A stretch of DNA of 64,000 nucleotides from Rhodospirillum rubrum ATCC 11170 (GTDB lineage Bacteria; Pseudomonadota; Alphaproteobacteria; Rhodospirillales; Rhodospirillaceae). Below are positions 7,440-16,395 of the stretch, piece after piece (positions within the stretch are counted from its first letter, which is position 1; each line of letters begins with the position of its first letter). The stretch is from NCBI RefSeq assembly GCF_000013085.1, contig NC_007643.1:3295501-3359500 (forward strand). Direction: 5' to 3'. Made by a program: the position numbers and the translations under genes. The notes under the pieces were generated by a model. It was not told the DNA's origin, searched no databases, and saw nothing but the letters and a program-made list of their open reading frames with translations.

Positions 7440-9107
7440 ATGGCTTTCGGCTCATGGAGCTTACGCGCCCAGGTCGGGTTGGTTTTCGGCTCGTTGGTTA
7501 CCCTTGTCTGCACCGTTCTCGTCTGGACCTCCAACACCGTCCTTGAAGCCAAGGGCGAAGAGGCCATCGGGGTTCAGTTATCGTCCATTGCGTCGAACAT
7601 GGCCGATAAGTTCGACCGCGGCATGATGTCGCGGATTTCCGAAATCGCTTTCGTCTCTAGCCTCGACTTGTTCCGCAATCCCTCGAATCCGCGCGCCATC
7701 CGCCATACCCTCGACGATTTGCAAGAGGCCGTGCCCTATTTCACCTGGATCGGCTTCACCGATCCGACGGGAACCGTCAGGGCCGGCACCAATGGCCTGC
7801 TCGAGGGCGCCGACTTCAGCCAACGCGCGGTGTTTCAGCAAGGCATCCAGGGTCCCTTCACCGGCAACCTCCACGAGGCGCCGATGCTCGCCAAGGCTTT
7901 GGGGGCGTCGGGCGCCGAACCCATGCGCTTTCTCGACATCACCTTTCCCGTGACCGATCTCGCCGGCGCGGTGGTCGGCATGCTGAGCGCCCATATCGAC
8001 TGGGCCTGGGCCCGCGAACTCGAACACGCGGCCCTTGAAAGCGCCCTCAGTCGCCAGGGGTTGGAGCTCTTGGTCGTTGATCATGCGGGAACGGTGTTGC
8101 TGCGTCCCGAAGGCCTCGCCCTACCCAAGACGCTCGACCTCGAGGCCCTGCGCCACTCCCAAACCCGCCCCAAGGGTTGGACCATCGAGACGTGGCCCGA
8201 CGGCAAGGTTTATCTGACCGGCTATGCCCGCCAGAGGGGCTACAAGGCCTTTGCCGGATTTGGCTGGCGAATCCTCGCCCGTCAGCCCGTCGAGATCGCT
8301 TTCGCTCCCTTGGCCGAGGTGCGCCACACCCTGCTGCTGGCCGGGGTGGTGGGCGGGGTAATCTTCGGGGCGATCGCCTGGATCACCGCCGGCGCCATCG
8401 CCCGGCCGCTCAAACGGATCACCGAGGCCGCCGACGGCCTGCGCGACGGCGCGGTGGGCGCGGCCCTGCCCCATCTGACCGGCAGCAAGGAGATCGAACG
8501 GCTTTCCGAATCCCTGCGCCTGCTGATCAATGCCCTGACCGCCACCGACCGCCGCATGGGGCGGATGGAAAAGCTCGCCCATAACGACCTGTTGACCGGC
8601 CTGCCCAATCGCGCCGCCCTTGGCGCCTATCTCGACCGCGTCGTTCCCGCCCTCAGCAACGCCCAGGCCGCCATCGCCTTCCTGTATCTTGATCTCGACG
8701 GCTTCAAGGCGGTCAACGACACCCTCGGCCACGGGGCGGGCGACGACCTGCTCAAGGCCGCCGCCGGCCGCATCCTCGACTGCCTGCGCCAAGGCGACAT
8801 GGCGATACGCCTGGGGGGCGATGAATTCGTCGTCATCGTCAACACCTCGGCCTCAAGCTGGCGCCAGGAATCGATCCGGGTCGCCGAAAGGCTCCTTACC
8901 GCCCTCGATGGTCCCTTCGCCTTGCCCGGCGGCGTCCGGGCGAAAATCGGCTGCAGCATCGGCATCGCCGCCTGGCCCGACGATCATTGCGACATCGAAG
9001 GCGCCCTTCACCACGCCGATATCGCCCTGTATCAGGCCAAACGCCTGGGAAAGGGCCAATCGGTGGTCTATGCCGACCTGCCGAAATCGGTCCTTCACGA
9101 CGGATAA
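7440..9107 (+). CDS. Membrane diguanylate cyclase (Cache-HAMP-GGDEF)
   Basis: Makes the second messenger cyclic di-GMP. The 555 residues comprise a first membrane helix (about 10-30), a large extracytoplasmic Cache sensor domain, a second helix (about 295-320, GVVGGVIFGAIAWITAG), a HAMP linker and a GGDEF domain. The active-site GGDEF is at 459-463, and RQGD at 450-453 is an allosteric inhibitory site in the correct place, so the enzyme should be active and product-inhibited. No EAL domain follows. ATG 7440 has AAGGCGG just upstream. It is monocistronic by layout. The ligand sensed by the Cache domain is unknown. Confidence 0.95.
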   Translation: MAFGSWSLRAQVGLVFGSLVTLVCTVLVWTSNTVLEAKGEEAIGVQLSSIASNMADKFDRGMMSRISEIAFVSSLDLFRNPSNPRAIRHTLDDLQEAVPYFTWIGFTDPTGTVRAGTNGLLEGADFSQRAVFQQGIQGPFTGNLHEAPMLAKALGASGAEPMRFLDITFPVTDLAGAVVGMLSAHIDWAWARELEHAALESALSRQGLELLVVDHAGTVLLRPEGLALPKTLDLEALRHSQTRPKGWTIETWPDGKVYLTGYARQRGYKAFAGFGWRILARQPVEIAFAPLAEVRHTLLLAGVVGGVIFGAIAWITAGAIARPLKRITEAADGLRDGAVGAALPHLTGSKEIERLSESLRLLINALTATDRRMGRMEKLAHNDLLTGLPNRAALGAYLDRVVPALSNAQAAIAFLYLDLDGFKAVNDTLGHGAGDDLLKAAAGRILDCLRQGDMAIRLGGDEFVVIVNTSASSWRQESIRVAERLLTALDGPFALPGGVRAKIGCSIGIAAWPDDHCDIEGALHHADIALYQAKRLGKGQSVVYADLPKSVLHDG

Positions 9108-9263
9108 GGGCCGATGCGGGCGCCTTCTCGCCGTCCGGGCGTTTGTAGCGATTGCTCCGATGGTCACATATGCTTATCTTGCCCGTCATTCGCCGCCACG
9201 TTAGACCGGACTTCCGGCGGCTTGGCGCCCTCCCATCCGCTCCCAGTGGAGAACAACGGTTTC

Positions 9264-9926
9264 ATGCCCGCCGATGATCCTCCGAGTATCGACGTCCATG
9301 CGCCGGATCCCGTCCCCCGCCGACATGGACGCAGACTCTCGGAAATTCTGACCGGGCTCGCCGAGGATCCGAGCCGGGAGAGGATTTCCATCGCCGATCT
9401 GATCGCCTCGATGCGCGATCGTACCCTCGGCGCCCTGATGGTGTTGTTCGCCCTTCCCAATGTCTTGCCCACGCCGCCCGGAACCTCGGCCATTCTGGGG
9501 ATGCCGCTGATCATCCTCGCCGCGCAGATGACGGTGGGATTATCGCCCTGGCTTCCCAAGCTGATCGCCGAGCGATCGATCAATCGTGGCGACTTCGCCG
9601 CGATCGTCACCCGCGCCGTTCCCTGGCTGAACCGGGCGGAAAAGCTGCTCAGCCCCCGTTTGACCATTCTGACCCACCCCCCGGCCGAAAACATCGTCGG
9701 CTTCGTCTGTCTGGTGCTGGCGATCGTGCTGGCGCTGCCCATCCCTTTGGGCAACATGTTGCCCGCCCTGGCCATCTGCTGTTTTTCCCTGGGGATTCTG
9801 GAACGCGACGGGGTCTGGGTCATTGCCGGTCTGGTCACCGCCGTGGCTTCGGTAGCCCTGGTCTGGGGCGTTTTCTATACGGTGATCAAAGGTGCCTTCT
9901 TTCTTATCGCCAATGCCTTTTCATGA
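9264..9926 (+). CDS. ExoD family exopolysaccharide-synthesis membrane protein
   Basis: A 220-residue integral membrane protein of the ExoD family, first described from rhizobial exopolysaccharide and alkali-tolerance mutants. The family signature region RTLGALMVLFALPNVLPTPPG is visible near residues 65-85, followed by several hydrophobic segments (FVCLVLAIVLALPIPLG, GVWVIAGLVTAVASVAL). ATG 9264 is chosen over upstream in-frame starts because conserved sequence begins only after it and GTGGAGA precedes it. It lies 45 bp before the TerC-CBS gene on the same strand, so co-transcription is likely. Biochemical role is not established. Confidence 0.85.
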   Translation: MPADDPPSIDVHAPDPVPRRHGRRLSEILTGLAEDPSRERISIADLIASMRDRTLGALMVLFALPNVLPTPPGTSAILGMPLIILAAQMTVGLSPWLPKLIAERSINRGDFAAIVTRAVPWLNRAEKLLSPRLTILTHPPAENIVGFVCLVLAIVLALPIPLGNMLPALAICCFSLGILERDGVWVIAGLVTAVASVALVWGVFYTVIKGAFFLIANAFS

Positions 9927-9971
9927 ACTGAGCGGCCGCTCGTTGCGGGCCTTTGCCGCAGGAAAGAACCG

Positions 9972-11540
9972 ATGATGTTCGAATGGATCGCTGACCCCTC
10001 CGCCTGGGTAGGTTTGGCCACCCTGGTGCTGCTGGAGATCGTTCTGGGGATCGACAATCTCGTCTTCATCGCGATTCTCGCCGACAAGCTGCCGCCATCC
10101 CAGCGCAACAAGGCCCGCCTGCTCGGCCTGTCGCTGGCCCTGATCATGCGCCTTGGGCTGCTGGCCTCGATCTCGTGGATCGTCACCCTGACCCAGCCGT
10201 TGTTCACCGTTTACGGTTTCGGCTTTTCGGGACGCGACCTGATCTTGCTGATCGGCGGCCTGTTCTTGATGTTCAAGGGCACGATGGAACTGCACGAGCG
10301 CCTGGAGGGCGCCGAGGGGCCCAAGGAAGGCAAGGTGGTTCACGCCGTCTTCTGGCAGGTCATCGTCCAGATCGTCGTTCTCGATGCCGTCTTCTCGCTT
10401 GATTCGGTGATCACCGCCGTTGGCATGATCAGCCATCTGTCGGTGATGATGATCGCCGTGGTCGTGGCGATGGCGGTGATGATGGCCGCCTCCAAGCCGT
10501 TGATGGCTTTTGTGTCGCGCCATCCGACCGTGGTGATCCTCTGCCTGGGCTTTTTGATGATGATCGGCTTCTCGCTGATCGTCGAAGGCTTCGGCTTCCA
10601 TATCCCCAAGGGGTATCTCTACGCCGCCATCGGCTTCTCGATCCTGATCGAGGCCTTCAATCAGGTCGCCCGGCGCAACCGCGAACGCATCACCAGCACC
10701 AGTGACCTGCGCGAGCGCACGGCCAATGCCGTTCTTAGCCTGATCGGCGGCCGGTCGGCCGAACAGGGCCTGGGGGAAACCGCCGATGTCGTCGCCGACC
10801 GCGGGGCGGTGAAGCAGATCTTCGCCCCCGAGGAAAAGGACATGATCCACGGGGTGCTGACCCTGGCCGAGCGGCCGGTGAAGTCGATCATGACGCCGCG
10901 CCCCGATATCGACTGGCTCGACCTCGATTCCCCCAAGGATGAACTGCGCGCCGAAATCCTGTCGATGGGGCATTCGCGCTTCCTGCTCGCCCATGGCAGC
11001 CTCGACCAGTTCATCGGCGTCGCCCTGGCCCGCGACCTGATGCGCGACCTGATGGAAGAGGGCCAGATCAACCTGGAACGCTCGGTGCGCCAGCCGCTGG
11101 TCGTCCATGAAAGCGTCAAGGTTCTGCGGCTGATGGAGCAATTGCGCCAGTCGCCGCTGCAGGTCGCCGTCGTGCTTGACGAATACGGCTCGCTCGAAGG
11201 CATCGCCACCCCGACCGATATCCTGGAAGCCATCGCCGGCGAGTTCCCCGACGAGGACGAGGATTACGTGACCGTGGAGCGCGGCGAGGACGGATCCTGG
11301 CTGGTCGAAGGCTGGCTCGACATCCGCCGCATCTCCAACATCATCGGCGTCGATCTGGTCGACGAGGCCGATCGCTATTCCACCCTGGCCGGATACATTC
11401 TTTGGCAACTCGGCCATCTGCCCACCGAGGGCGAGCGGGTGATCAAGGGCGATCTGGTCGTCGAGGTCGTCTCGATGCAGGGCCGCAGCATCGACAAGGT
11501 GCGTCTCCACTTCGAGAACACCGACGGCGAGGGGGCCTAA
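9972..11540 (+). CDS. TerC-like membrane protein fused to CBS and CorC/HlyC domains
   Basis: A 522-residue fusion. Residues 1 to about 240 are a TerC-type membrane domain with seven or so helices and the paired acidic motifs LGIDNLVF and [17 protein letters not shown]-domain pair spans roughly 295-415 ([36 protein letters not shown]), and a CorC/HlyC transporter-associated domain ends the protein. This is the architecture of E. coli YegH/YoaE. TerC-family proteins are linked to manganese and other metal export; the CBS pair suggests nucleotide gating. AGGAAAG precedes ATG 9972; a second ATG follows at once. Substrate unproven. Confidence 0.92.
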   Translation: MMFEWIADPSAWVGLATLVLLEIVLGIDNLVFIAILADKLPPSQRNKARLLGLSLALIMRLGLLASISWIVTLTQPLFTVYGFGFSGRDLILLIGGLFLMFKGTMELHERLEGAEGPKEGKVVHAVFWQVIVQIVVLDAVFSLDSVITAVGMISHLSVMMIAVVVAMAVMMAASKPLMAFVSRHPTVVILCLGFLMMIGFSLIVEGFGFHIPKGYLYAAIGFSILIEAFNQVARRNRERITSTSDLRERTANAVLSLIGGRSAEQGLGETADVVADRGAVKQIFAPEEKDMIHGVLTLAERPVKSIMTPRPDIDWLDLDSPKDELRAEILSMGHSRFLLAHGSLDQFIGVALARDLMRDLMEEGQINLERSVRQPLVVHESVKVLRLMEQLRQSPLQVAVVLDEYGSLEGIATPTDILEAIAGEFPDEDEDYVTVERGEDGSWLVEGWLDIRRISNIIGVDLVDEADRYSTLAGYILWQLGHLPTEGERVIKGDLVVEVVSMQGRSIDKVRLHFENTDGEGA

Positions 11541-11569
11541 CCCCCTCGCCGCCGAGGCTCGCGAGAAGC

Positions 11570-12745
11570 CTAGCCGGCCAGTTGGTCGTGGACCAGCCCC
11601 ACCCAATAGCTCGCCCCTACGCCCAGAAGGGCGTCGTTGAAGTCGTAACCGGGGTTGTGGAGCATGCAACCGCCCCGCCCCGGGCCGGCGCCAAGCTGCA
11701 CATAGGCGCCCGGCTTGACCCCCAGCATGAAGGCGAAATCCTCCGCCCCCATGGTCTGCGGGCAATTGGTGTCCACCTTGTCGGCGCCGACCACGGCGCT
11801 GGCCACGCGGGCGGCGACGGCGGCTTCCTCGGGGCTGTTGACGGTGGCGGGATAGCGCCGCTCGTAATGGATCGCCGCCTCGGCGCCAAAGCCCTGGGCG
11901 ATCGATCGCGACAGCTCGGTGATCCGCGTCTCGATCAGATCCTGCACGGCTTTGGTGAAGGTGCGCACGGTGCCACGCAGCACGACGCTGGCGGGCAGGA
12001 CGTTCCAGGTGTCGCCGCCGTGCATCTGGGTGACCGACACCACCGCCGCCTCGGTCGGATTGACCGAGCGGGCGACGATCGACTGCAAGGCGGTCATCAG
12101 ATGCCCGGCCGCCACCAACTGATCGGTGCCGAGATGGGGCATGGCGGCATGGCCCCCCTTGCCGGTAAGCGTGATCTCGAACACGTCATAGCCGGCCATG
12201 ATCGGACCGGTGCGCAGGGCGAAGTGGCCTTCCTCCAGCCCCGGCCAGTTGTGCATGCCATAGACCGCATCCACGGGGAACCGGTCGAACAAGCCCTCTT
12301 CGACCATCACCTTGCCGCCGCCCTCGTTTTCCTCGGCGGGCTGGAAGATGAGGATCAGCCTGCCGGCGAAATCGCGGGTCGCGGCCAGATGCTTGGCCGC
12401 TCCCAGCAGCATCGCCGTGTGGCCGTCATGGCCGCAGGCGTGCATGCGCCCGGCATGGACCGAGGCGTGGGGCAGGCCGGTGGCCTCGGTGACGTGCAGG
12501 GCGTCGATATCGGCGCGCAACCCGATCGCGCGGTTTCCCGTCCGTTTGCCGGCGATCACCCCGACCACCCCGGTTCCGGCCAGCCCGCGATGGACCTCGA
12601 CCCCGAAGTCGTCGAGCAGCCCGGCGATGAAATCGGCGGTGGCGTGCTCTTCGAAGGCGGTTTCGGGATGGGCGTGCAGATGATGACGCCACGCTTTCAT
12701 ATCACCGGTCAGCGCCGCGATGGCGGGCGGGATGGCGGGGGTCAT
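11570..12745 (-). CDS. M20D amidohydrolase (aminoacylase/hippurate hydrolase type)
   Basis: A 391-residue zinc- or manganese-dependent amidohydrolase that cleaves N-acyl or N-carbamoyl amino acids. The family motifs are clear: HPETAFEEH (26-34), MHACGHDGHT with metal ligands Cys104 and His106, and QPAEENEGGG with Glu137/Glu138. Length is complete. The ATG at 12745 overlaps the stop of the upstream ATC-hydrolase gene (ATGA), so the two are translationally coupled. Coupling suggests it works on a product of that enzyme, for example an N-carbamoyl or N-acyl cysteine-like compound; this is inference, since many M20D enzymes act on other acyl amino acids. Confidence 0.93.
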   Translation of the reverse strand: MTPAIPPAIAALTGDMKAWRHHLHAHPETAFEEHATADFIAGLLDDFGVEVHRGLAGTGVVGVIAGKRTGNRAIGLRADIDALHVTEATGLPHASVHAGRMHACGHDGHTAMLLGAAKHLAATRDFAGRLILIFQPAEENEGGGKVMVEEGLFDRFPVDAVYGMHNWPGLEEGHFALRTGPIMAGYDVFEITLTGKGGHAAMPHLGTDQLVAAGHLMTALQSIVARSVNPTEAAVVSVTQMHGGDTWNVLPASVVLRGTVRTFTKAVQDLIETRITELSRSIAQGFGAEAAIHYERRYPATVNSPEEAAVAARVASAVVGADKVDTNCPQTMGAEDFAFMLGVKPGAYVQLGAGPGRGGCMLHNPGYDFNDALLGVGASYWVGLVHDQLAG

Positions 12746-13233
12746 TGCGCGTTCTCCGTATCGGTCGTCTTCAGGTGATAGCGGAAATCGCAGCAGCGTC
12801 CGCCCTTCATGATGGTCTGGGTCCGTTCCATCGTGGCATCGGGATTGAAGCCCTCGATGAAGGTCGCATCGCGATTGCACGACAGCAGATCGCCGATCTT
12901 CTCGACGCCCATCTCCCGGTACATCTCGGCGTATTTGCAGCGGGTGACATCGAAGGACACCGCCTCGGCCCCGCGCTCGACCACATCGAACTCCAGGGCG
13001 CCGCCGGCCTGCCAGCGCGGCAGGATATCGGCGAAGGCCTCCATGTCGGCGGGACGGCCCTGGGCGGTGATTTCGGCGGCCGAGGCCTTGCCATGGGCCG
13101 TCGCCATGCGAATGACCGCCGCGCCCAGGATCTCGCGGGCGGTCTCCTCGCCCAGGCGGGCGGCCATTTCGTCGAAAACGCCCTTGGCGAAAGCGGCTTC
13201 TATGCGCCGTTGTTCCAAAATACTGATGCTCAT
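12742..13233 (-). CDS. ATC-hydrolase-like protein (L-2-amino-thiazoline-4-carboxylate hydrolase family)
   Basis: A 163-residue protein resembling the family named for L-2-amino-thiazoline-4-carboxylic acid hydrolase, the ring-opening step of the bacterial ATC-to-cysteine route. The family-type segment is VTRCKYAEMYREMGVEKIG followed by LLSCNRDATFIEGFNP and GRCCDFRYH, with several conserved Cys and the CNRD motif. No signal peptide. It sits between a periplasmic binding protein (58 bp upstream) and the M20 amidohydrolase (ATGA overlap), all leftward, giving an uptake-hydrolysis-hydrolysis order. In the known pathway the second enzyme is an N-carbamoyl-cysteine hydrolase; the M20 gene could play that part. 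Other members may open other rings. Confidence 0.82.
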   Translation of the reverse strand: MSISILEQRRIEAAFAKGVFDEMAARLGEETAREILGAAVIRMATAHGKASAAEITAQGRPADMEAFADILPRWQAGGALEFDVVERGAEAVSFDVTRCKYAEMYREMGVEKIGDLLSCNRDATFIEGFNPDATMERTQTIMKGGRCCDFRYHLKTTDTENAQ

Positions 13234-13291
13234 GATCGTCTTGGACCTCCGTCCACGGGGGAAAACGCTCTGACTGGCGATCGACGGCCGA

Positions 13292-14476
13292 TCAGGGAAG
13301 AACCGGCGAGAAATCAGAGCGGTCGATAACCCGGAAATCGCCCTCGCGCACCACCAGCCGGGTCAGAATCTTGGTGGTTTCGCGGGTTTCGGGATCAAAG
13401 CGGGTGATCCCGGTGACCCCGGCGTAGCGGTCGGTGGCGGCAAGGGCGTCGCGCAGGCTCTCGCGCGTCACCTCGGGGCCGGCCCGGCCGACCGCCGCCA
13501 GCATGATGCCGACGGCGTCATAGCCGTGGGCGGCGAACAGGGTGGGAATGGCGCCGTAAAGGGTTTCATAGGCGCTGACGAACTCGACCACCACCGGGTC
13601 GGACGCGCCGAGAACGAAGGCGGTGGCAAGGCGCACCCCCTCGACCGCCGGCCCCCCCAGATCGATGAATTTCGGCGAATACAGCGCGCTTGATCCATAG
13701 ACCGGCAGGGCGCTGCCCCGGGCGCGCAGCGCCCGCAGAAAGGGGGCGGCGTCTTCATAGGCCATGGCCAGATAGATCGCCTGGGGGGCCTCATCCTCGA
13801 TCTCGTCGATCACGTCATCAAAGCGGCGGTTGCCCGGCGGGACTTCTTCGTTGACCACCACCGCACCGCCGCGCAGCTCGAAAGCCTTGCGGAAGGCCTG
13901 GGCCGAGGAAAGCCCCCAATCGGTGGTGACACCGATCACGGCGACGCTGGTGAAGCCGTCGCCGATCATCCAGGCGGCGTTATTGGGGCCTTCGAAGGCC
14001 GGGGTGGTGATGGCGCGGAACTGCCAGGGGCTGATCTTGATGTAATCGGGATGGGCGGCGGTCGGCGACAGCTGGGGCATGCCTTCCTTGCCATAGATCG
14101 ATCCCGCCGCCATCGAGACGGTCGAGGAGAAATCGCCCAGCACGCCGACAACCCGCGGATCGTCGACGAAGGCGCGGGCGATGGTGCGGGCCTGATCGGC
14201 GTCATCGCGGGAATCGGCATAGAGGATGTCGACCGGCCTGCCGCCGACGCCACCGGCGGCGTTGAAGCGATCAAGCTGCAAGCGGGCCGCCTCCTGGAAG
14301 ACCCGACCATAGGCCGCATTGGCGCCGGTCAGCGGCAACTCGTAGCCCAGAAGAAGGGCGGGTTCCTGGGAAACGCCCTCGCCCGTATCCTCGCGGGCGG
14401 CCGAGGGGGAAACGAGACCAAGCCCGAGCATGGCGAGCAAGGCGCAAAACGGGCCAATCCGGCCGAAGACTTTCAT
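13292..14476 (-). CDS. Periplasmic amino-acid (Leu/Ile/Val-type) ABC binding protein
   Basis: A 394-residue type I periplasmic binding protein of the branched-chain amino acid/amide class. After a signal peptide (MKVFGRIG, then a hydrophobic stretch to about residue 30) come the family hallmarks: LLGYELPLTGANAAYGR, DPRVVGVLGDFSSTVSMA, and PVYGSSALYSP. ATG 14476 is taken as start since it begins the signal peptide. Permease and ATPase genes are absent next to it, so it must use components encoded elsewhere or act as an orphan receptor. Its position at the head of the ATC-hydrolase/M20 pair suggests the ligand is their substrate. Confidence 0.9.
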   Translation of the reverse strand: MKVFGRIGPFCALLAMLGLGLVSPSAAREDTGEGVSQEPALLLGYELPLTGANAAYGRVFQEAARLQLDRFNAAGGVGGRPVDILYADSRDDADQARTIARAFVDDPRVVGVLGDFSSTVSMAAGSIYGKEGMPQLSPTAAHPDYIKISPWQFRAITTPAFEGPNNAAWMIGDGFTSVAVIGVTTDWGLSSAQAFRKAFELRGGAVVVNEEVPPGNRRFDDVIDEIEDEAPQAIYLAMAYEDAAPFLRALRARGSALPVYGSSALYSPKFIDLGGPAVEGVRLATAFVLGASDPVVVEFVSAYETLYGAIPTLFAAHGYDAVGIMLAAVGRAGPEVTRESLRDALAATDRYAGVTGITRFDPETRETTKILTRLVVREGDFRVIDRSDFSPVLP

Positions 14477-14674
14477 CGTCTGGGAAACCCTATCATCGGG
14501 GATCGCACAACGCAGACCGCCCCGCCCTCGCCACAAGCCGGTCGTTTACTGACCCATGGAACCCCAGGATCTAACGCCGCTGGACGGAAACGCAAGCCCT
14601 TGCTAGCGTGCCGGGCGCGATATCCGAGGCTGCCTTGTAGATAGAAACCCTCTTATACAACAAAGGGGCGTAAA

Positions 14675-15982
14675 TTGTCTGGTTCGTCGCCTACCCCCGC
14701 TTCCCCCTCTTCCACGCCTCCCTCGTTATGGGCGGCGACCGCCCCAAGCGCCCCGCCAACCCGGACCCTGGCCGGTGAGACCCGCGCCGACCTGGCGGTG
14801 ATCGGCGCCGGCGTCACCGGTCTGTCCACGGCGCTTCACGCCGCCGAGGCCGGGCTGACGGTGACGGTGGTCGAGGCCGAGGAAGCCGGCTTCGGCGGAT
14901 CGGGGCGCAACAACGGTCAGGTGATCCCGACCCTGGCCAAGCCCGATCCCAGCGATCTGGTGGCCAAATGGGGCGAGGCCGGTGAACGCCTTGCCCGCAT
15001 GGTCGGCGAATCGGCCGCCCTGGTTTTCGATCTGATCGACCGCCACGCCATCGCCTGCGAGGCGGTTCAGCACGGCTGGCTGCAGCCGGCCCACCGCCCC
15101 TCGCGCCTGACGGTCAGCCAGAAGCGCCACCGGGAATGGACGGCGCGTGGCCTGGACTGCCGTCTGGTCGATCGCGCCGAGACCGCGGCGCTGACCGGCA
15201 GCGACTATTGGGCCGGCGGCCTGCTCTGCCCGACCGGGGGGCACGTCACCCCCCTGGCCCTGACCCGGGGATTGGCGCGGGCCGCCCAGAAGGCCGGGGC
15301 CACCGTCTATACGGCCTCGCCGGTCACCGGCATCGACCGCCGGGGCAGCGACTGGCGGGTGGCCACCCCGGGTGGCGCCGTCACCGCCCGCGCCGTGGTC
15401 ATCGCCACCAGCGCCTATGGTCAAGGGGTGTGGCCCACCCTGGAACGCTCCATCGTGCCGGTGCGCAATTTCCAGATGAGCACCCAGCCCCTGCCGCCCG
15501 AGGTTTTGGCCAAGGTCATCCCCGCCGATGTCGCCATCTCCGATACCCATGGCGATCTTTATTTCTTTCGCAAGACCGCCGACGGCCGGCTGGTCAGCGG
15601 CTGCACCCTGACCTCGCGCACCAGCGATCCGACCGAGGCCAAGGCCCGGGTGATCGCCCGCATCCTCGAGGTCTTCCCCCAGGCCGGCCGCCAGACCATC
15701 GATTACTGCTGGCATGGTCAGCTTGATTTCACCCCGGATTTCCATCCGCGCTTCTACAGCCTGGAACCGGGCATTTTCGCCGCCATCGGCTATAACGGCC
15801 GGGGTCTGGCGCTGGGCGTCGCCGTTGGTCGCGAACTGGCCCGGGCGGCGGCGGGAACGCCGTTTTCCCAGCTTGCCCTGCCCGATGGCGGCAAACCCCG
15901 CCCCCTGCCCTTCCACGGCCTGATCACCGGCGTCGCCCCGCTGATGATGCATTGGTGGCGCCATAAGGACGGCCGCGACTAA
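14675..15982 (+). CDS. FAD-dependent amino-acid/amine oxidoreductase (DAO family)
   Basis: A 435-residue flavoprotein of the glycine/D-amino-acid oxidase fold, in the branch containing gamma-glutamylputrescine oxidase (PuuB-like). The dinucleotide motif VIGAGVTGLSTALHAAEAG has its glycines at 44, 46 and 49. GGSGRNNGQVIP near residue 77 is the FAD-contact loop typical of this branch, and the C-terminal GYNGRGLALGVAVGRELA closes the site. No ATG is available near the N-terminus; TTG 14675 is supported by AAAGGGG seven bases upstream. It diverges from the binding-protein operon, separated by about 200 bp, and might process a related amino compound. Confidence 0.9.
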   Translation: MSGSSPTPASPSSTPPSLWAATAPSAPPTRTLAGETRADLAVIGAGVTGLSTALHAAEAGLTVTVVEAEEAGFGGSGRNNGQVIPTLAKPDPSDLVAKWGEAGERLARMVGESAALVFDLIDRHAIACEAVQHGWLQPAHRPSRLTVSQKRHREWTARGLDCRLVDRAETAALTGSDYWAGGLLCPTGGHVTPLALTRGLARAAQKAGATVYTASPVTGIDRRGSDWRVATPGGAVTARAVVIATSAYGQGVWPTLERSIVPVRNFQMSTQPLPPEVLAKVIPADVAISDTHGDLYFFRKTADGRLVSGCTLTSRTSDPTEAKARVIARILEVFPQAGRQTIDYCWHGQLDFTPDFHPRFYSLEPGIFAAIGYNGRGLALGVAVGRELARAAAGTPFSQLALPDGGKPRPLPFHGLITGVAPLMMHWWRHKDGRD

Positions 15983-16005
15983 GGCCGCGCCGCCTCGGCG
16001 GCGGC

Positions 16006-16123
16006 GTTTCCTGGTTTCGCAACGCCAGCCAAATCGTTCACTCCCCGCATTGCCGGGGAACCTGAACGGATGGCTGGCGTTTGTGCTTTTACGACCGCAA
16101 GAAACCAAGCGATCCCAGGAAAC
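16006..16123. other. 118-bp nested inverted repeat, possible structured RNA or bidirectional terminator
   Basis: Nested complementary segments: GTTTCCTGG (16006-16014) with CCAGGAAAC (16115-16123); GGTTTC (16013-16018) with GAAACC (16101-16106), which shares bases with the outer pair; AACGCCAGCC (16021-16030) with GGCTGGCGTT (16072-16081), ten of ten; CGTTCA (16035-16040) with TGAACG (16063-16068); TCCCCG (16042-16047) with CGGGGA (16054-16059). It starts 24 bp after the oxidoreductase stop and ends about 75 bp before the small membrane-peptide gene. Such regular nesting is not expected by chance. It could be the oxidoreductase terminator, a small RNA or a miniature repeat element. Confidence 0.55.
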
Positions 16124-16200
16124 AACCCACGCCCCGTCACGGGCGAAAGCATAGTAAGGCGCCTGCGTTGCGTCCTATGCTCCAACATAAGGAGACAACC

Positions 16201-16281
16201 ATGCCCCTTATCTTATGGCTTGTCGGCGTTCCCGGCTTCATCGTTATTCTGCTTTGGATCACCGGCATCATCGGTTTCTAG
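16201..16281 (+). CDS. 26-residue single-span membrane peptide
   Basis: A very short open frame with an ideal ribosome-binding site (AAGGAG ending nine bases before ATG 16201). It encodes MPLILWLVGVPGFIV followed by a second hydrophobic run ending ITGIIGF: one transmembrane segment with a central Gly-Pro and almost no polar residue. A hairpin terminator lies 77 bp after its stop. Tiny membrane peptides of this style occur in many proteobacteria and usually act as modulators of larger membrane proteins; no partner is evident here. It is not a tail of either neighbour, both of which are complete. Confidence 0.6.
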   Translation: MPLILWLVGVPGFIVILLWITGIIGF

Positions 16282-16357
16282 ACCGAACTGCCCAATAGAG
16301 CGGCTTTACCCAAACCAAACCTTCGATCGGGCAGAATATGCGCCCCTGCCCCTCTGC

Positions 16358-16395
16358 GACCACCCCCGGCGCCCACGTGCCGGGGGTGGTGGTCT
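16358..16395. terminator. Bidirectional intrinsic terminator
   Basis: GACCACCCCCGGC (16358-16370) pairs with GCCGGGGGTGGT (16379-16390), leaving an eight-base loop, followed by TCTTT. It lies between the membrane-peptide gene and the 3' end of the leftward LysR gene and can end both. Confidence 0.7.

Noticed and set aside
9921-11765. 614-codon frame antisense to the TerC-CBS gene
   Set aside because: Composition artefact: His/Asp/Gln-rich, no family resemblance, fully covered by a real gene.
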